Below, one piece after another: positions 38,705 to 50,216 of a stretch of DNA of 64,000 bases (position 1 is its first letter; the number at the start of each line of letters is the position of its first letter). Made by a program: the position numbers and the translations under genes. The stretch is from Rutidosis leptorrhynchoides (lineage: Eukaryota; Streptophyta; Magnoliopsida; Asterales; Asteraceae), in NCBI RefSeq assembly GCF_046630445.1, contig NC_092339.1, positions 82,565,501 through 82,629,500 of the forward strand, read 5' to 3'. The notes below the pieces were generated by a model. It did no database searches, was not told where the DNA came from, and worked only from the letters and a program-made list of their open reading frames with translations.

Positions 38705-40125
38705 CATTAATTTATGTCAAATTGTCCTTTACACTATTTATATTTTATATTTATATTAGTATATAAATAATAATAATAATAATAAAACACCCTTGTTTTG
38801 CAAATGGGTAGATTGTATCTTAGCAATGATTAGATGCCTATTGGCACACACATATGTATTTATATGCTAATGTTTCAAGGGTTGATATACTGCAATTAAA
38901 TTCGATTTAAGTTCATTAGTAAATATTGCTTGATCTTGTTGCTATCGAACCAGAAAGAAAAGATGAAAGATGGGATTATATATTTGGAGGGTCACCTTTT
39001 TGTTTTTTTGCCACCCATATCCCCAAATCTACATGTCACATGTATAGCGAATCCGTCTGAAAACTCATTAGAAAAAAATAAAAAACAGAAATCTTCATGT
39101 ATGTTCCATAATTTTTTAGTTTTTTCCCTCAAAACACACGAGTATATACGTTCTTTTATATTATATACGTTCTTTTATATTTTTCTGACCACATTTCAGT
39201 CAAATTTGATATATGTGAAACAACGTGTGAATTTGAATGACCTACCTAAAAAATGGATGCCTACAAAACCAATACATAATATATGTGGATGGCTTATAAT
39301 CCCCATTTAAGCATCAATAAGGATTAAGCGGGAATTTTGCTCGCATTCGGTTCCCAGTTCTTGTTCACCCAAGATGATCGTGCAATAATGTTATTACATT
39401 CTGAATTAAAATAGTTGCCAAATAAAAATCAAAAGCTACATCTAATTAGATGAATACAGTGGAGTCGATCAACAAGCTGCTGCAACCATCATTTAAATAT
39501 TTTCTAACGATTCAAATAAATTTAGATATTAACTCATCAACTAACTACGTTTTTATTTCTTGGATTTTACTAATGTCGGTCCTTAGGGCTGTTTGTTAAC
39601 ACCCTTAAATGTGTTCTATTATCGCGTGCTATGTTTCCCCTCTCTATTCCCAAGTAAAAGGCCCTGCTGTGCAGCTGCCGGAGATTTGAGCCTTTTGTGG
39701 TAGTGATTGATACAATTCATACATTAAAATTGTTAAAAAACAGTCCTAATAAGCACATGCTAAAAAACCCTTGTGAAACAAAATCAAACGTTGGTATTGT
39801 AATATTGGCAATCCCCTAATTTATGCTAAAAAAACACTTGTGAAACAAAATAAAACGTTGGTATTATAAGGCCATCACAACGGTGAAACTTGGTGGCCGC
39901 CCTCTTGCCCTCCGCTACGCCGATAGTAGCAATCAGTGCTCAGTCCGCCCTCGATCATCCGCCTGTTTCTCATCTTATTCAACATATTTGAGGGCACGAA
40001 TTTAGACTTTAGCTTTATAGATTTTTTTCTTTTATTATTAATATTTCTTTTATTTTCAAAACTCCATTTTTAGGATACGGAGGAGTAGATAACTTTATTT
40101 CAATTTTTTTTTTGTTTTATAGAAA
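38705..40125. other. Intergenic, no gene seen
   Basis: 3' flank of the hydrolase gene, then AT-rich sequence. Short stretches with GGGCTGTTTGTTAACACCC (about 39588) and GGCCATCACAACGGTG (about 39862) look like MITE ends, but I could not pair them. No supported coding signal. Confidence 0.5.
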
Positions 40126-40322
40126 TACAACAACAACAACAACAATACCCAATCCCACCAATGTGGGGTATGGGGGAGGTTGATCGTAGACAATCCTTCC
40201 TCTATCCTAGAATAAAGAGCGATCATTTCTCCACCCCGAGTGTAACACTCCCAAGAGTAGAGAAATTCCTTTCTCTCTATATTCGTCAGATAGAGAGATT
40301 GCTTCCAGGGACCTCCGGCCAG

Positions 40323-40363
<41 letters not shown>

Positions 40364-40507
40364 GATACAAACGAGACGCCATGAAAATGGTGAGATCAAA
40401 TCTTCATGGGTTTTACATCATGCCTGGGGTTTAATTTAGGCTCTAAGTGGCGGTAAAGTCGCCAATAAATCGATGCTTGCCGTTGACTCACTTAGTAGAG
40501 CCATAAA

Positions 40508-40585
<78 letters not shown>

Positions 40586-41505
40586 GAACGTACCTTAGAC
40601 TGCCGTGCGAAGCTCAAGGGATGACGGGAAATGCTACACTACATACCAACATACCTGCATACGCATACATACATACGAGAACATACGAGCATACAACCAT
40701 AGACATGACGGCCAACAAAAAAGCACGCATACCAACAAACATAAACATGCATACCCAAAAACATACCTACATCACATGCTAGCAACCATAACCCAAACCC
40801 TAAACATAAACATGCAAACAAACCAACACAAGCAAACATACATACCCTACAACCAAACAAACTCATACGAACCAGCACATACATACATACACAAAACCAA
40901 GAAGAGGTCCAGGTAAACACACAAACACACAGACCCACAAACGCAAAACAAACAACAACCTACTCGTCTATTCTAATTCTAGTCCTCCACGTAAGCCTAT
41001 CAGAAGTCATGTCCTCGGTCAATAAAAGTTCCTTCAAGTCGAGCTTAATTCTATCATCCCACCTACGAGTAGGTCTACCCCTTCTCCTTACTCCGTCAAC
41101 CGTCAGTGCCTCGATTCTCCTAACAGGTGCAGTAGGGGGTCGCCTCTTCACATGTCCAAACCATCGAAGTCGTTCTTCTCTTAGCTTGTCGATGATGCTT
41201 CTGACTTTCAGGTTCTCCCTAAAAACGCTATTTGGGATCATATCTAGCATTGTTTTACCGCATATCCACCTCAGCATCCTCATCTCTGCCACCTCCATCC
41301 TTCTCTCTTGTGCCTTCGTCATTGGCCAACATTCTGATCCATATAGCATAGCAGGTCTAATTGCCACCTTGTAAAATTTCCCTTTCAGCTTTAGAGGGAT
41401 CTTCTTGTCGCATAAGACCCCAGTCGCTGCCCTCCATTTCATCCACCCTACTTTAATACGGTGTGTCACGTCTTCATCGATCGCTCCCCGATTTGTAAGA
41501 CTGTA
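40126..41505 (-). mobile_element. 5'-truncated RTE-type LINE
   Basis: An ORF from 41469 to 40960 encodes THRIKVGWMKWRAATGVLCD, KIPLKLKGKFYKVAIRPAML, YGSECWPMTKAQ, VAEMRMLRWICG and RLRWFGHVKRRP, which is the C-terminal part of plant RTE-clade reverse transcriptases. The minus-strand 3' end is GGGATTGGGTATTGTTGTTG with a (TTG)n tail near 40126-40146, the usual RTE terminus. The 3' UTR between them is inflated by a poly(T) run (40327-40362), a (TA)n run and CATA-rich sequence. Only about 180 codons of homology remain. Confidence 0.88.
40509..40583. repeat. (TA)n microsatellite, followed by CATA-rich tract
   Basis: (TA)n to 40583. Then 40640-40900 is dense in CATAC/ACATA words with strong strand bias (few G on the plus strand). 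Confidence 0.9.
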
Positions 41506-42682
41506 TTTACGGAGTACTCGTCCCGTCCCAATTTTATATTTATTGTATTGTTTCTACTGCTTTTTGGTGAATTTGGAGATTCAGGTTCGAGACTGTTTTT
41601 GGTGCTAACTCGATCAAGAGATGTGCGATCTATGATACTATCAGATTATCCGCATTCTCTTGTTTAAAGTCCCATAGCAAAATCACTACGAGTTGGAATG
41701 ATTGGCTTATGTACCCTTTGTAATTTTTTGTTTTTTTCACTTGTAATTCTTTTCTCCTAGGTCCTTGCCAGGCGTTTTTTCGTATAGATTTGCCGTTCCA
41801 AAGAAACCTTTTTCCAAGGATTATTGTTTATTCTAATTTAACGACAACATATAACGTTGTTAAAATTAACATATAAACATTTATGTACAATGAATTTAAC
41901 CACCTTAACGAGTAACGACAACATATAAGTTTTCGTTAAAAACATCTATAGCATGAAAAAAGTGTGCTTTTAACTAAGAACACATATATTACCAAAAAAT
42001 ATTTATATTTACTTTTTTGGATTTTGACAATTCAAGTGCTTCATATTTCAGACACCGTAAATGATGGTTCGGGAAATGCATTACCCCACAGTCCCACACA
42101 CACTCACCACATACAACAAGATACATTCGATAGTTTTGTATATCAGTATCATGGTAGCTATATTATTAATTAATTTCACTAAATAAATTTTAAATTAAAG
42201 GGTATTTACACTAATTGGTATTTTGCAATAACCATGAATAATTAGTTGGTAAAAAAACAAGCTACTATCATTACAAACAATGACTGATTCTATTTTTATC
42301 ATCAATCAACCTCTAAAGGTTAAGTTACGTTTGCTACTATCTTTAGATTAAATCACTTTTAGATGTACCATAACAACAATCAAACATTCTTCTTATCTTA
42401 CAAGTCTTCGTAATTAAACAAGTTAACCCTCATGAGATTTAAACACAAAATTGTTTTATAAAAAATCCTAAATCGACACAGTACAAATCGTAAAACATAA
42501 CATATTATAACAAAAAAAACTCAATCACACGAATGTCAAGTTTTGCTTTTTCATCAAACAAACTTTAACAATGTAAGGATGGGGACAAATAGACAAGTTC
42601 CTTAATCAAGGGTGCTAATTAAGCTTAAAGAATTGTGAAAAAGCTAAAAGCAAAGATATAATCATACAACCCATTCATACAA
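41506..42682. other. Intergenic, no gene seen
   Basis: AT-rich sequence between two LINE ends. I see no coding, RNA or terminal-repeat signal. Confidence 0.6.
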
Positions 42683-42826
42683 GAACAACAACAACAACAA
42701 CAACAAAAAAACTCGATACGAGTGGTGTATGGGGAGGTGAGATGTAGACAATCCTTCCCCTATCCGAGAATAAAAACAAGTCATTTCTCCACCCAGAGTG
42801 AAACACTCACAAAAGTAGAGAAAACA
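42683..42826 (-). mobile_element. 3'-terminal fragment of a second RTE LINE
   Basis: The plus strand reads (CAA)n at 42685-42708, then GTATGGGGAGGTGAGATGTA, GACAATCCTTCCCCTATCCG and CATTTCTCCACCCAGAGTGA, matching the 3' end of the LINE at 40126-40260. About 140 bp; no ORF. 42827-43255 after it shows nothing recognisable. Confidence 0.8.
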
Positions 42827-43255
42827 GATTATTTATAAAATTGGTCCCTACTCCTTTTTCTTTTACTATATACCAGCCAACAGATTATTTATGTCTCTTG
42901 GAGTCCTGGTACCAAATTATTGCCCCACCCCACTACCCTAAATTATGCCCCAACAGTTGCTTAAACCCCCAGCACTTCAAAGTTTAAAACTTTTGCAATA
43001 TATGGTTACTTTGCAATTTGCAATGATCAAATGCACATTATCAGTTGCATAAACAATAAAGGTATGCATTATGCAACTAATCATTTAATCCATACTTTAA
43101 GCAAGAAACATCAAAAAAGATAATAATTATTGAGATCATATCACAATCACAAGATTAGCTTAAAAAGGAATTGATCATACATTCACCACACATTCTAACA
43201 ACCAACACACATAAAAAATAAAAACGATATAATAAAATAATTTCATTTTACAAGA

Positions 43256-45432
43256 CTATGAATTCGTAGTACCTGATAAGCTTTTAGAGGTTAGTGATAA
43301 ACAAAACCACATACACTTATCTTTAACTGCTTCATTCTCATTAATATACTCTTTGAAATTATACTGTTCTTGCTTAAAATCAGGAGCTACTTTACCTTCA
43401 CCTTCACTGTAACATTGACTACATAGACTAAATCTTGATTTTATCTCCTTAAAACGAGACCCGATTATCGGGTATTTACAAACCGAACACGTATGTTTTC
43501 CATGTCGATTTCTGTCACTCATGTCAAGCTTCGATAAAGTAGACATTACGCCGAAACCTCAATCTTGACCATCAAACATAAAAGTATTTCTTTGTTTTTG
43601 TTTTTTTTATTAAAAAAAAAATGATATTAGTGAATAATCCGTTTCATCATGAATCTCCAAATTTTCGATAACTGAATGAGAATGAAAGTAGATTGAATTT
43701 AACAACTTTATGTAACGTAAAGCATCCACCTTTTTGATCTTTCCTCCATTTCCTTCTTCATTAACGGGACGCCATAAAAGTGATTCAAATGCTATACCCT
43801 TTTTCGTTTATTGGGTGTACCACAATAAATTGGTGCTAAAACTGCAAAAAACAAACCCAAATCCACCCTCCCGGATTCTGATTCATCAAGAACCGAAAGA
43901 ATTTTGAGATTAATCGCCTTAAACACCCCTACAAACGTCTCAGCTTTCAAGAAACCACGTAATCTTCGTAAAACGCATTCCAAAGCAGCCTTAGGAATAG
44001 ATTTTTCAGGGAGATCATAACCAGAATAACTAACAGGGGTATCAGTTTCATTCATTTCCTTCATAAGAAGCTCAACATCACATCTAAACAACCGAGTTAC
44101 CCTTTGAAAAGACCGAATATCAAGAGCTGTAGCTAATTCTTCTCTTGAAGTTGTTTTTTCACTAAAAGTTTTGAACTTTGATGGTTCGATCACAATAAAT
44201 GAATCGTCCCCATTTCCATTAATGTCAAATTTCTTCTTCTGAAGTTGCTTTAAGTGAGATAAAGCATCATGTAATTCAACCCTGCTAGTCATCTTTAAAG
44301 CTTCCTTTAAAGACTTTTTAGCTTCATCAGTTTTCCCAGCCCCTAACAACGACACCGCCTTATTCAACTGGGCCCGCCAATGATTAGGCAATAAACCCAA
44401 AACATGAATGTAAACCTCAGAAGCCCGTTGATACCGACCCATATCCATATATAACCCACCAAGATTACACAAAGCATCAACGTGACCCGGTTTCAAATCA
44501 ATCGCCTTTTGAAACTCCTTAACCGCATTAGCATCACTACCCATTGCGTGTAAAGCCGATGCAAGGTCACAATGTGCATCCGCATAATCACTTTTCAAAT
44601 AAATCGCTTCCTCTAACGCCTTCACAGCAGCCTTATGCTCACCCACACCAAATAAAGCACTGCCCAAAAGCTTCAAAGCCCTAAAATGAGTCGGACACAA
44701 AATCGCAGCCTCTCGATAATGTTCACAAGCACTAACAACCAATCCTTTACCTTCAAGCGAAATCCCAAAATTCACATGAATTTGAGGAAGTAAATAACTC
44801 CATTGATTACAACCTACTTCAGCTTCATCTAAAGCTAAAATAAACTCATCTTTAGCTTCATTATATCTCCCAACAACATAATAACAATTCCCAGTTCGAA
44901 AATGCGGTCTAACATCAGTCGGCTGCAATTCACAAGCTCTTTTAAAACAAACTAATGCTTCTTTATACAACTGTTGATCATACAAAACACGACCAATTTC
45001 CATGTGTCCATCAAACGCTTCTTCTCTCGATCTCGCACCATCTGCCCTACTTCTCAAAACGCCCAAATCCTTAACAAAAACGGCGTAATCATGTTTCGTA
45101 TCATCCCACACAATCTGTTTATTCATCTCCATTGATGGACCTAGCTCCCTAGACCACCCAGGATCCGAAAACACATCTAAACTGTCCCCTTTAATTTTCA
45201 AATCCTTCATTTGCTTCATATTCAACCTCTTAATCAAAGCCTCTAAATCATCCACAAGCTGCCACGTGTCATCAAACACAATACCGTCATTCGTTGACCC
45301 CGTACAGAGCTGCCTCTGCGGCTCCGGCGACGACTTCACATCATTAACCGAAGCCTCATCTTATTATTATAATTACTATTATTATCAACAATAACAGCAT
45401 TATCATTACTATTATCATTGTCATTGTCATCA

Positions 45433-45506
<74 letters not shown>

Positions 45507-45672
45507 TGTTATTGTTATTGTTAATATCGGATTTAAGGTCAAGACCTAGGGCTTCAAAATCACGATCAACATCACTGGCACCTTCGTCGTAAGTCCGTAA
45601 CATGCCTTCAAAACTAAGACCTTTATCGGAATCGATGAATTCTTCGTAAGTATGGAAAACTTCGTAAGACCT
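43256..45672 (-). pseudogene. EF-hand/TPR protein pseudogene, At1g05150/At2g32450-like
   Basis: Homology in order on the minus strand: EF-hand region VFHTYEEFIDSDKG and LRTYDEGASDVDRDFEALGL (45669-45540); an AAT tract; a 515-codon open block (45339-43792) with IVFDDTWQLVDDLE, seven to eight TPRs (about residues 107-365) and SYSGYDLPEKSIPKAALE; then ALLWRPV-type sequence; then FDGQD-stop-GFG and the zinc-binding tail CSVCKYPIIGSRFKE, CSQCYSEG. Lesions: the N-terminal EF-hand is missing, the AAT tract reads as TAA in the otherwise shared frame, a 2-bp insertion lies after RKRV near 43794, and a Trp codon is TGA near 43580. The family is a Ca2+-binding TPR protein of uncertain role. I judge it non-functional as it stands; an intron at the AAT tract is a weak alternative. 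Confidence 0.88.
45431..45503. repeat. (ATT)n microsatellite inside the TPR pseudogene
   Basis: About 24 trinucleotide repeats, read as TAA in the frame shared by the coding blocks on both sides (both have codon starts at multiples of three). Confidence 0.95.
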
Positions 45673-45719
45673 TTGTCGTTTTTGCTTCTTTGATAAATAA
45701 AACGACCAAATTTCGGATG

Positions 45720-45827
45720 ACATTTAGTATATAAGCTCGTCCAGGCACACGTAATATATTGAATCTACCTTGAAGGACACCAAATGTTCGCTCGACATCT
45801 TTTCATGCACTTTCTTGATAAAGTGTA
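45720..45827 (-). pseudogene. PIF/Harbinger transposase pseudogene, C-terminal piece
   Basis: Minus strand, continuing from 62222 after removal of element E: LYQESA-stop-KDVERTFGV, LQGRFNILRVPGRAY. The ERTFGVLQGRF motif carries the final catalytic glutamate region of plant Harbinger transposases (HARBI1/ALP1-like). Homology fades at about 45720, where TPR-gene sequence begins soon after. It includes the 5-bp duplicated target GTGTA (45823-45827). Confidence 0.85.
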
Positions 45828-48800
45828 TGTAGTGACCCGAACTTTTCCATGTTTATATATATTAATTGAGATTGATATTTACATGATTAAATGTTTCCAA
45901 CATGTTAAGCAATCAAACTTGTTAAGACTTGATTAATTGAAATATGTTTCATATAGACAATTGACCACCCAAGTTGACCGGTGATTCACGAACGTTAAAA
46001 CTTGTAAAAACTATACGATGACATATATATGGTTATATATATAGTTAACATGTTTTTATTATAAGTATGTATCTCATTAGGTATTTTAACAATGAGTTAT
46101 ATACATAAAAATGAGACTATTAATTTAAGAAACTCGAAAACGATATATATAACGATTATCGTTATAACAACGTCTTACTAGGTACATATGAATCATATTA
46201 AGATATTGATACACTTGGTTAATTATGTTAAATGATAAGTAAATATATTATTAAGTGTATTAACAATGAAATACATATGTAAAAATAAGACTACTAACTT
46301 AATGATTTCGAAACGAGACATATATGTAACGATTATCGTTGTAACGACATTTAACTGTATATACATCATACTAAGATATATTATATATCATAATATCATG
46401 ATAATATAATAATTTAACATCTCATTTGTTATAATAAACAATGGGTTAACAACATTCAACAAGATCGTTAACCTAAAGGTTTCAAAACAACATTTACATG
46501 TAACGACTAACGATGACTTAACGACTCAGTTAAAATGTATATACATGTAGTGTTTTAATATGTATTCATACACTTTTGAAAGACTTCAAGACACTTATCA
46601 AAATACTTCTACTTAACAAAAATGCTTACAATTACATCCTCGTTCAGTTTCATCAACAATTCTACTCGTATGCACCCGTATTCGTACTCGTACAATACAC
46701 AGCTTTTAGATGTATGTACTATTGGTATATACACTCCAATGATCAGCTCTTAGCAGCCCATGTGAGTCACCTAACACATGTGGGAACCATCATTTGGCAA
46801 CTAGCATGAAATATCTCATAAAATTACAAAAATATGAGTAATCATTCATGACTTATTTACATGAAAACAAAATTACATATCCTTTATATCTAATCCATAC
46901 ACCAACGACCAAAAACACCTACAAACACTTTCATTCTTCAATTTTCTTCATCTAATTGATCTCTCTCAAGTTCTATCTTCAAGTTCTAAGTGTTCTTCAT
47001 ATATTTTACAAGTTCTAGTTACATAAAATCAAGAATACTTTCAAGTTTTCTAGCTCACTTCCAATCTTGTAAGGTGATCATCCAACCTCAAGAAATCTTT
47101 GTTTCTTACAGTAGGTTATCATTCTAATACAAGGTAATAATCATATTCAAACTTTGGTTCAATTTCTATAACTATAACAATCTTATTTCAAGTGATGATC
47201 TTACTTGAACTTGTTTTCGTGTCATGATTCTGCTTCAAGAACTTCGAGCCATCCAAGGATCCGTTGAAGCTAGATCCATTTTTCTCTTTTCCAGTAGGTT
47301 TATCCAAGGAACTTAAGGTAGTAATGATGTTCATAACATCATTCGATTCATACATATAAAGCTATCTTATTCGAAGGTTTAAACTTGTAATCACTAGAAC
47401 ATAGTTTAGTTAATCCTAAACTTGTTCGCAAACAAAAGTTAATCCTTCTAACTTGACTTTTAAAATCAACTAAACACATGTTCTATATCTATATGATATG
47501 CTAACTTAATGATTTAAAACCTGGAAACACGAAAAACACCGTAAAACCAGATTTACGCCGTCGTAGTAACACCGCGGGCTGTTTTGGGTTAGTTAATTAA
47601 AAACTATGATAAACTTTGATTTAAAAGTTGTTATTCTGAGAAAATGATTTTTATTATGAACATGAAACTATATTCAAAAATTATGGTTAAACTCAAAGTG
47701 GAAGTATGTTTTCTAAAATGGTCATCTAGACGTCGTTCTTTCGACTGAAATGACTACCTTTACAAAAACGACTTATAACTTATTTTTCCGACTATAAGCC
47801 TATACTTTTTCTGTTTAGATTCATAAAATAGAGTTCAATATGAAACCATAGCAATTTGATTCACTCAAAACGGATTTAAAATGAAGAAGTTATGGGTAAA
47901 ACAAGATTGGATAATTTTTCTCATTTTAGCTACGTGAAAATTGGTAACAAATCTATTCCAACCATAACTTAATCAACTTGTATTGTATATTATGTAATCT
48001 TGAGATACCATAGACACGTATACAATGTTTCGACCTATCATGTCGACACATCTATATATATTTCGGAACAACCATAGACACTCTATATGTGAATGTTGGA
48101 GTTAGCTATACAGGGTTGAGGTTGATTCCAAAATATATATAGTTTGAGTTGTGATCAATACTGAGATACGTATACACTGGGTCGTGGATTGATTCAAGAT
48201 AATATTTATCAATTTATTTCTGTACATCTAATTGTGGACAACTAGTTGTAGGTTACTAACGAGGACAGCTGACTTAATAAACTTAAAACATCAAAATATA
48301 TTAAAAGTGTTGTAAATATATTTTGAACATACTTTGATATATATGTATATATTGTTATAGGTTCGTGAATCAACCAGTGGCCAAGTCTTACTTCCCGACG
48401 AAGTAAAAATCTGTGAAAGTGAGTTATAGTCCCACTTTTAAAATCTAATATTTTTGGGATGAGAATACATGCAGGTTTTATAAATGATTTACAAAATAGA
48501 CACAAGTACGTGAAACTACATTCTATGGTTGAATTATCGAAATCGAATATGCCCCTTTTTATTAAGTCTGGTAATCTAAGAATTAGGGAACAGACACCCT
48601 AATTGACGCGAATCCTAAAGATAGATCTATCGGGCCCAACAAGCCCCATCCAAAGTACCGGATGCTTTAGTACTTCGAAATTTATATCATATCCAAAGGG
48701 TGTCCCGGAATGATGGGGATATTCTTATATATGCATCTTGTTAATGTCGGTTACCAGGTGTTCACCATATGAATGACTTTTATCTCTATGTATGGGATGT

Positions 48801-49251
48801 GTATTGAAATATGAAATCTTGTGGTCTATTATTATGATTTGATATATATAGGTTAAACCTATAACTCACCAACATTTTTGTTGACGTTTTAAGCATGTTT
48901 ATTCTCAGGTGATTATTAAGAGCTTCCGCTGTCGCATACTTAAATAAGGACGAGATTTGGAGTCCATGTTTGTATGATATTGTGTAAAAACTGCATTCAA
49001 GAAACTTATTTTGTTGTAACATATTTGTATTGTAAACCATTATGTAATGGTCGTGTGTAAACAGGATATTTTAGATTATCATTATTTGATAATCTACGCA
49101 AAGCTTTTTAAACCTTTATTGATGAAATAAAGGTTATGGTTTGTTTTAAAATGAATGCAGTCTTTGAAAAACGTCTCATATAGAGGTCAAAACCTCGCAA
49201 CGAAATCAATTAATATGGAACGTTTTTAATCAATAAGAACGGGACATTTCA
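45828..49251 (+). repeat. 5' LTR of element E (3424 bp)
   Basis: Carries the same internal landmarks as B/C LTRs: GATTCACGAACGTTAAAAC near the start, a module with GAGTTAGCTATACAGGG (48010-48200, also in C), GTTCGTGAATCAACCAG, GATAGATCTATCGGGCCC (48620) and CGTCTCATATAGAGGTCAA near the end. Short ORFs inside are duplicated in the 3' LTR and show no domain. Confidence 0.96.
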
Positions 49252-49271
49252 GTTGGTATCCGAGCATTGGT
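49252..49271 (+). other. Primer-binding site of element E
   Basis: GTTGGTATCCGAGCATTGGT. It differs by one base from the usual TGGTATCAGAGC. Confidence 0.85.
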
Positions 49272-49460
49272 CTTAGAGAACCAGAAAATTTGCATTAGTG
49301 TGTCTTATCGAGTTTGTTAGGATGCATTAGTGAGTCTGGACTTCGACCGTGTTTTCTTTAAAAATGATTGCTTAACATTTTTGTTGGAAACTATATATTT
49401 TTAACATATGAATATTATGTGATATATTAATCTCTTAACGTGTTTGATATTATGTGATAG

Positions 49461-50077
49461 ATGTCTACCTCTAGAACAAGTCCCATTGACTCACCTAATA
49501 ATAATGAAGAGTCAAATGTAAATTGGAATGATTCGTGGACTGATTCACAAGTTCCCGAAGAGGAACCGGAAGAAGAGTCGAAACCGGAAGAAGAATCGGA
49601 ACCGGAAGAAGAATCGGAACCGGAAGAAGAAATAGAACCGGTGGGGGAAATAATAAAACGGTTAAGTAAAAGAGAATCCTCAACCAACCGACCAAGGTTA
49701 ATTATGGTCAATGGTGTTTCCGCCAAGGAAGCAAAATATTGGGAGGATTACCAATTCTCCGATGAATCGGATTCCGACGAGAATTCCGATGATGTTATAG
49801 AAATTACCCCAACTGAATTTAAAAAGGCAAAAGAAAATAATAAGGGAAAGGGCATAAAAATAGAGAAATCTAATTCCAACCCCGATGAACTTTATATGTA
49901 TCGTCAACCCCCGAAGTCCTTAAGTTGTAACAATGACCCGGGAACCTCTAAACCACCAGGTTTTTTTTAAACCAATGTGGACAACGACGGCTCGTATTAG
50001 GGGAACATCATATATCCCTAGAAACTTGGCAAAACGAACCAAAACCGAACAAGAAGAAACGAGCGAGTCGGAATAAG
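49461..50077 (+). pseudogene. Extra ORF 1 of element E: acidic, Glu/Pro-repeat protein (frameshifted near its end)
   Basis: 169 codons from MSTSRTSPIDSPNNNEE, with a repeated acidic core of EPEEESEPEEE type (residues about 30-60), a DESDSDENSDD stretch and a Lys-rich segment. It ends PPGFF-stop at a T8 run (49962-49969). Reading one base on, the frame continues KPMWTTTARIRGTSYIPRNL to a stop near 50077, so the ancestral protein was probably about 205 aa. I do not recognise the family. It lies 210 bp after the LTR, upstream of the F-box ORF and gag, all in the same orientation. Confidence 0.6.
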
Positions 50078-50216
50078 ATATTTGTATTTGTGTGGTGTAA
50101 TATATGTAATATAGTGTGTTTATGCTTTATGATATATGTAAAAATTGCTTGTATTAATAAGTATATTTTTTTTTATGAATCTAACTCTTGTCTATTTTAC
50201 AGTATAAAAACACAAA

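Noticed and set aside
39588-39980. MITE-like ends GGGCTGTTTGTTAACACCC and GGCCATCACAACGGTG
   Set aside because: No matching inverted partner or target duplication found by eye.
40582-40938. ORFs rich in Tyr/His/Thr or Cys/Val in the CATA-rich tract
   Set aside because: Produced by the CATAC repeats in the LINE 3' region; no homology.
46576-49040. Several 60-90-codon ORFs in the E 5' LTR, repeated at 59546-62010
   Set aside because: They are identical only because the LTRs are duplicated. They show no domain and lie on both strands; treated as chance ORFs.
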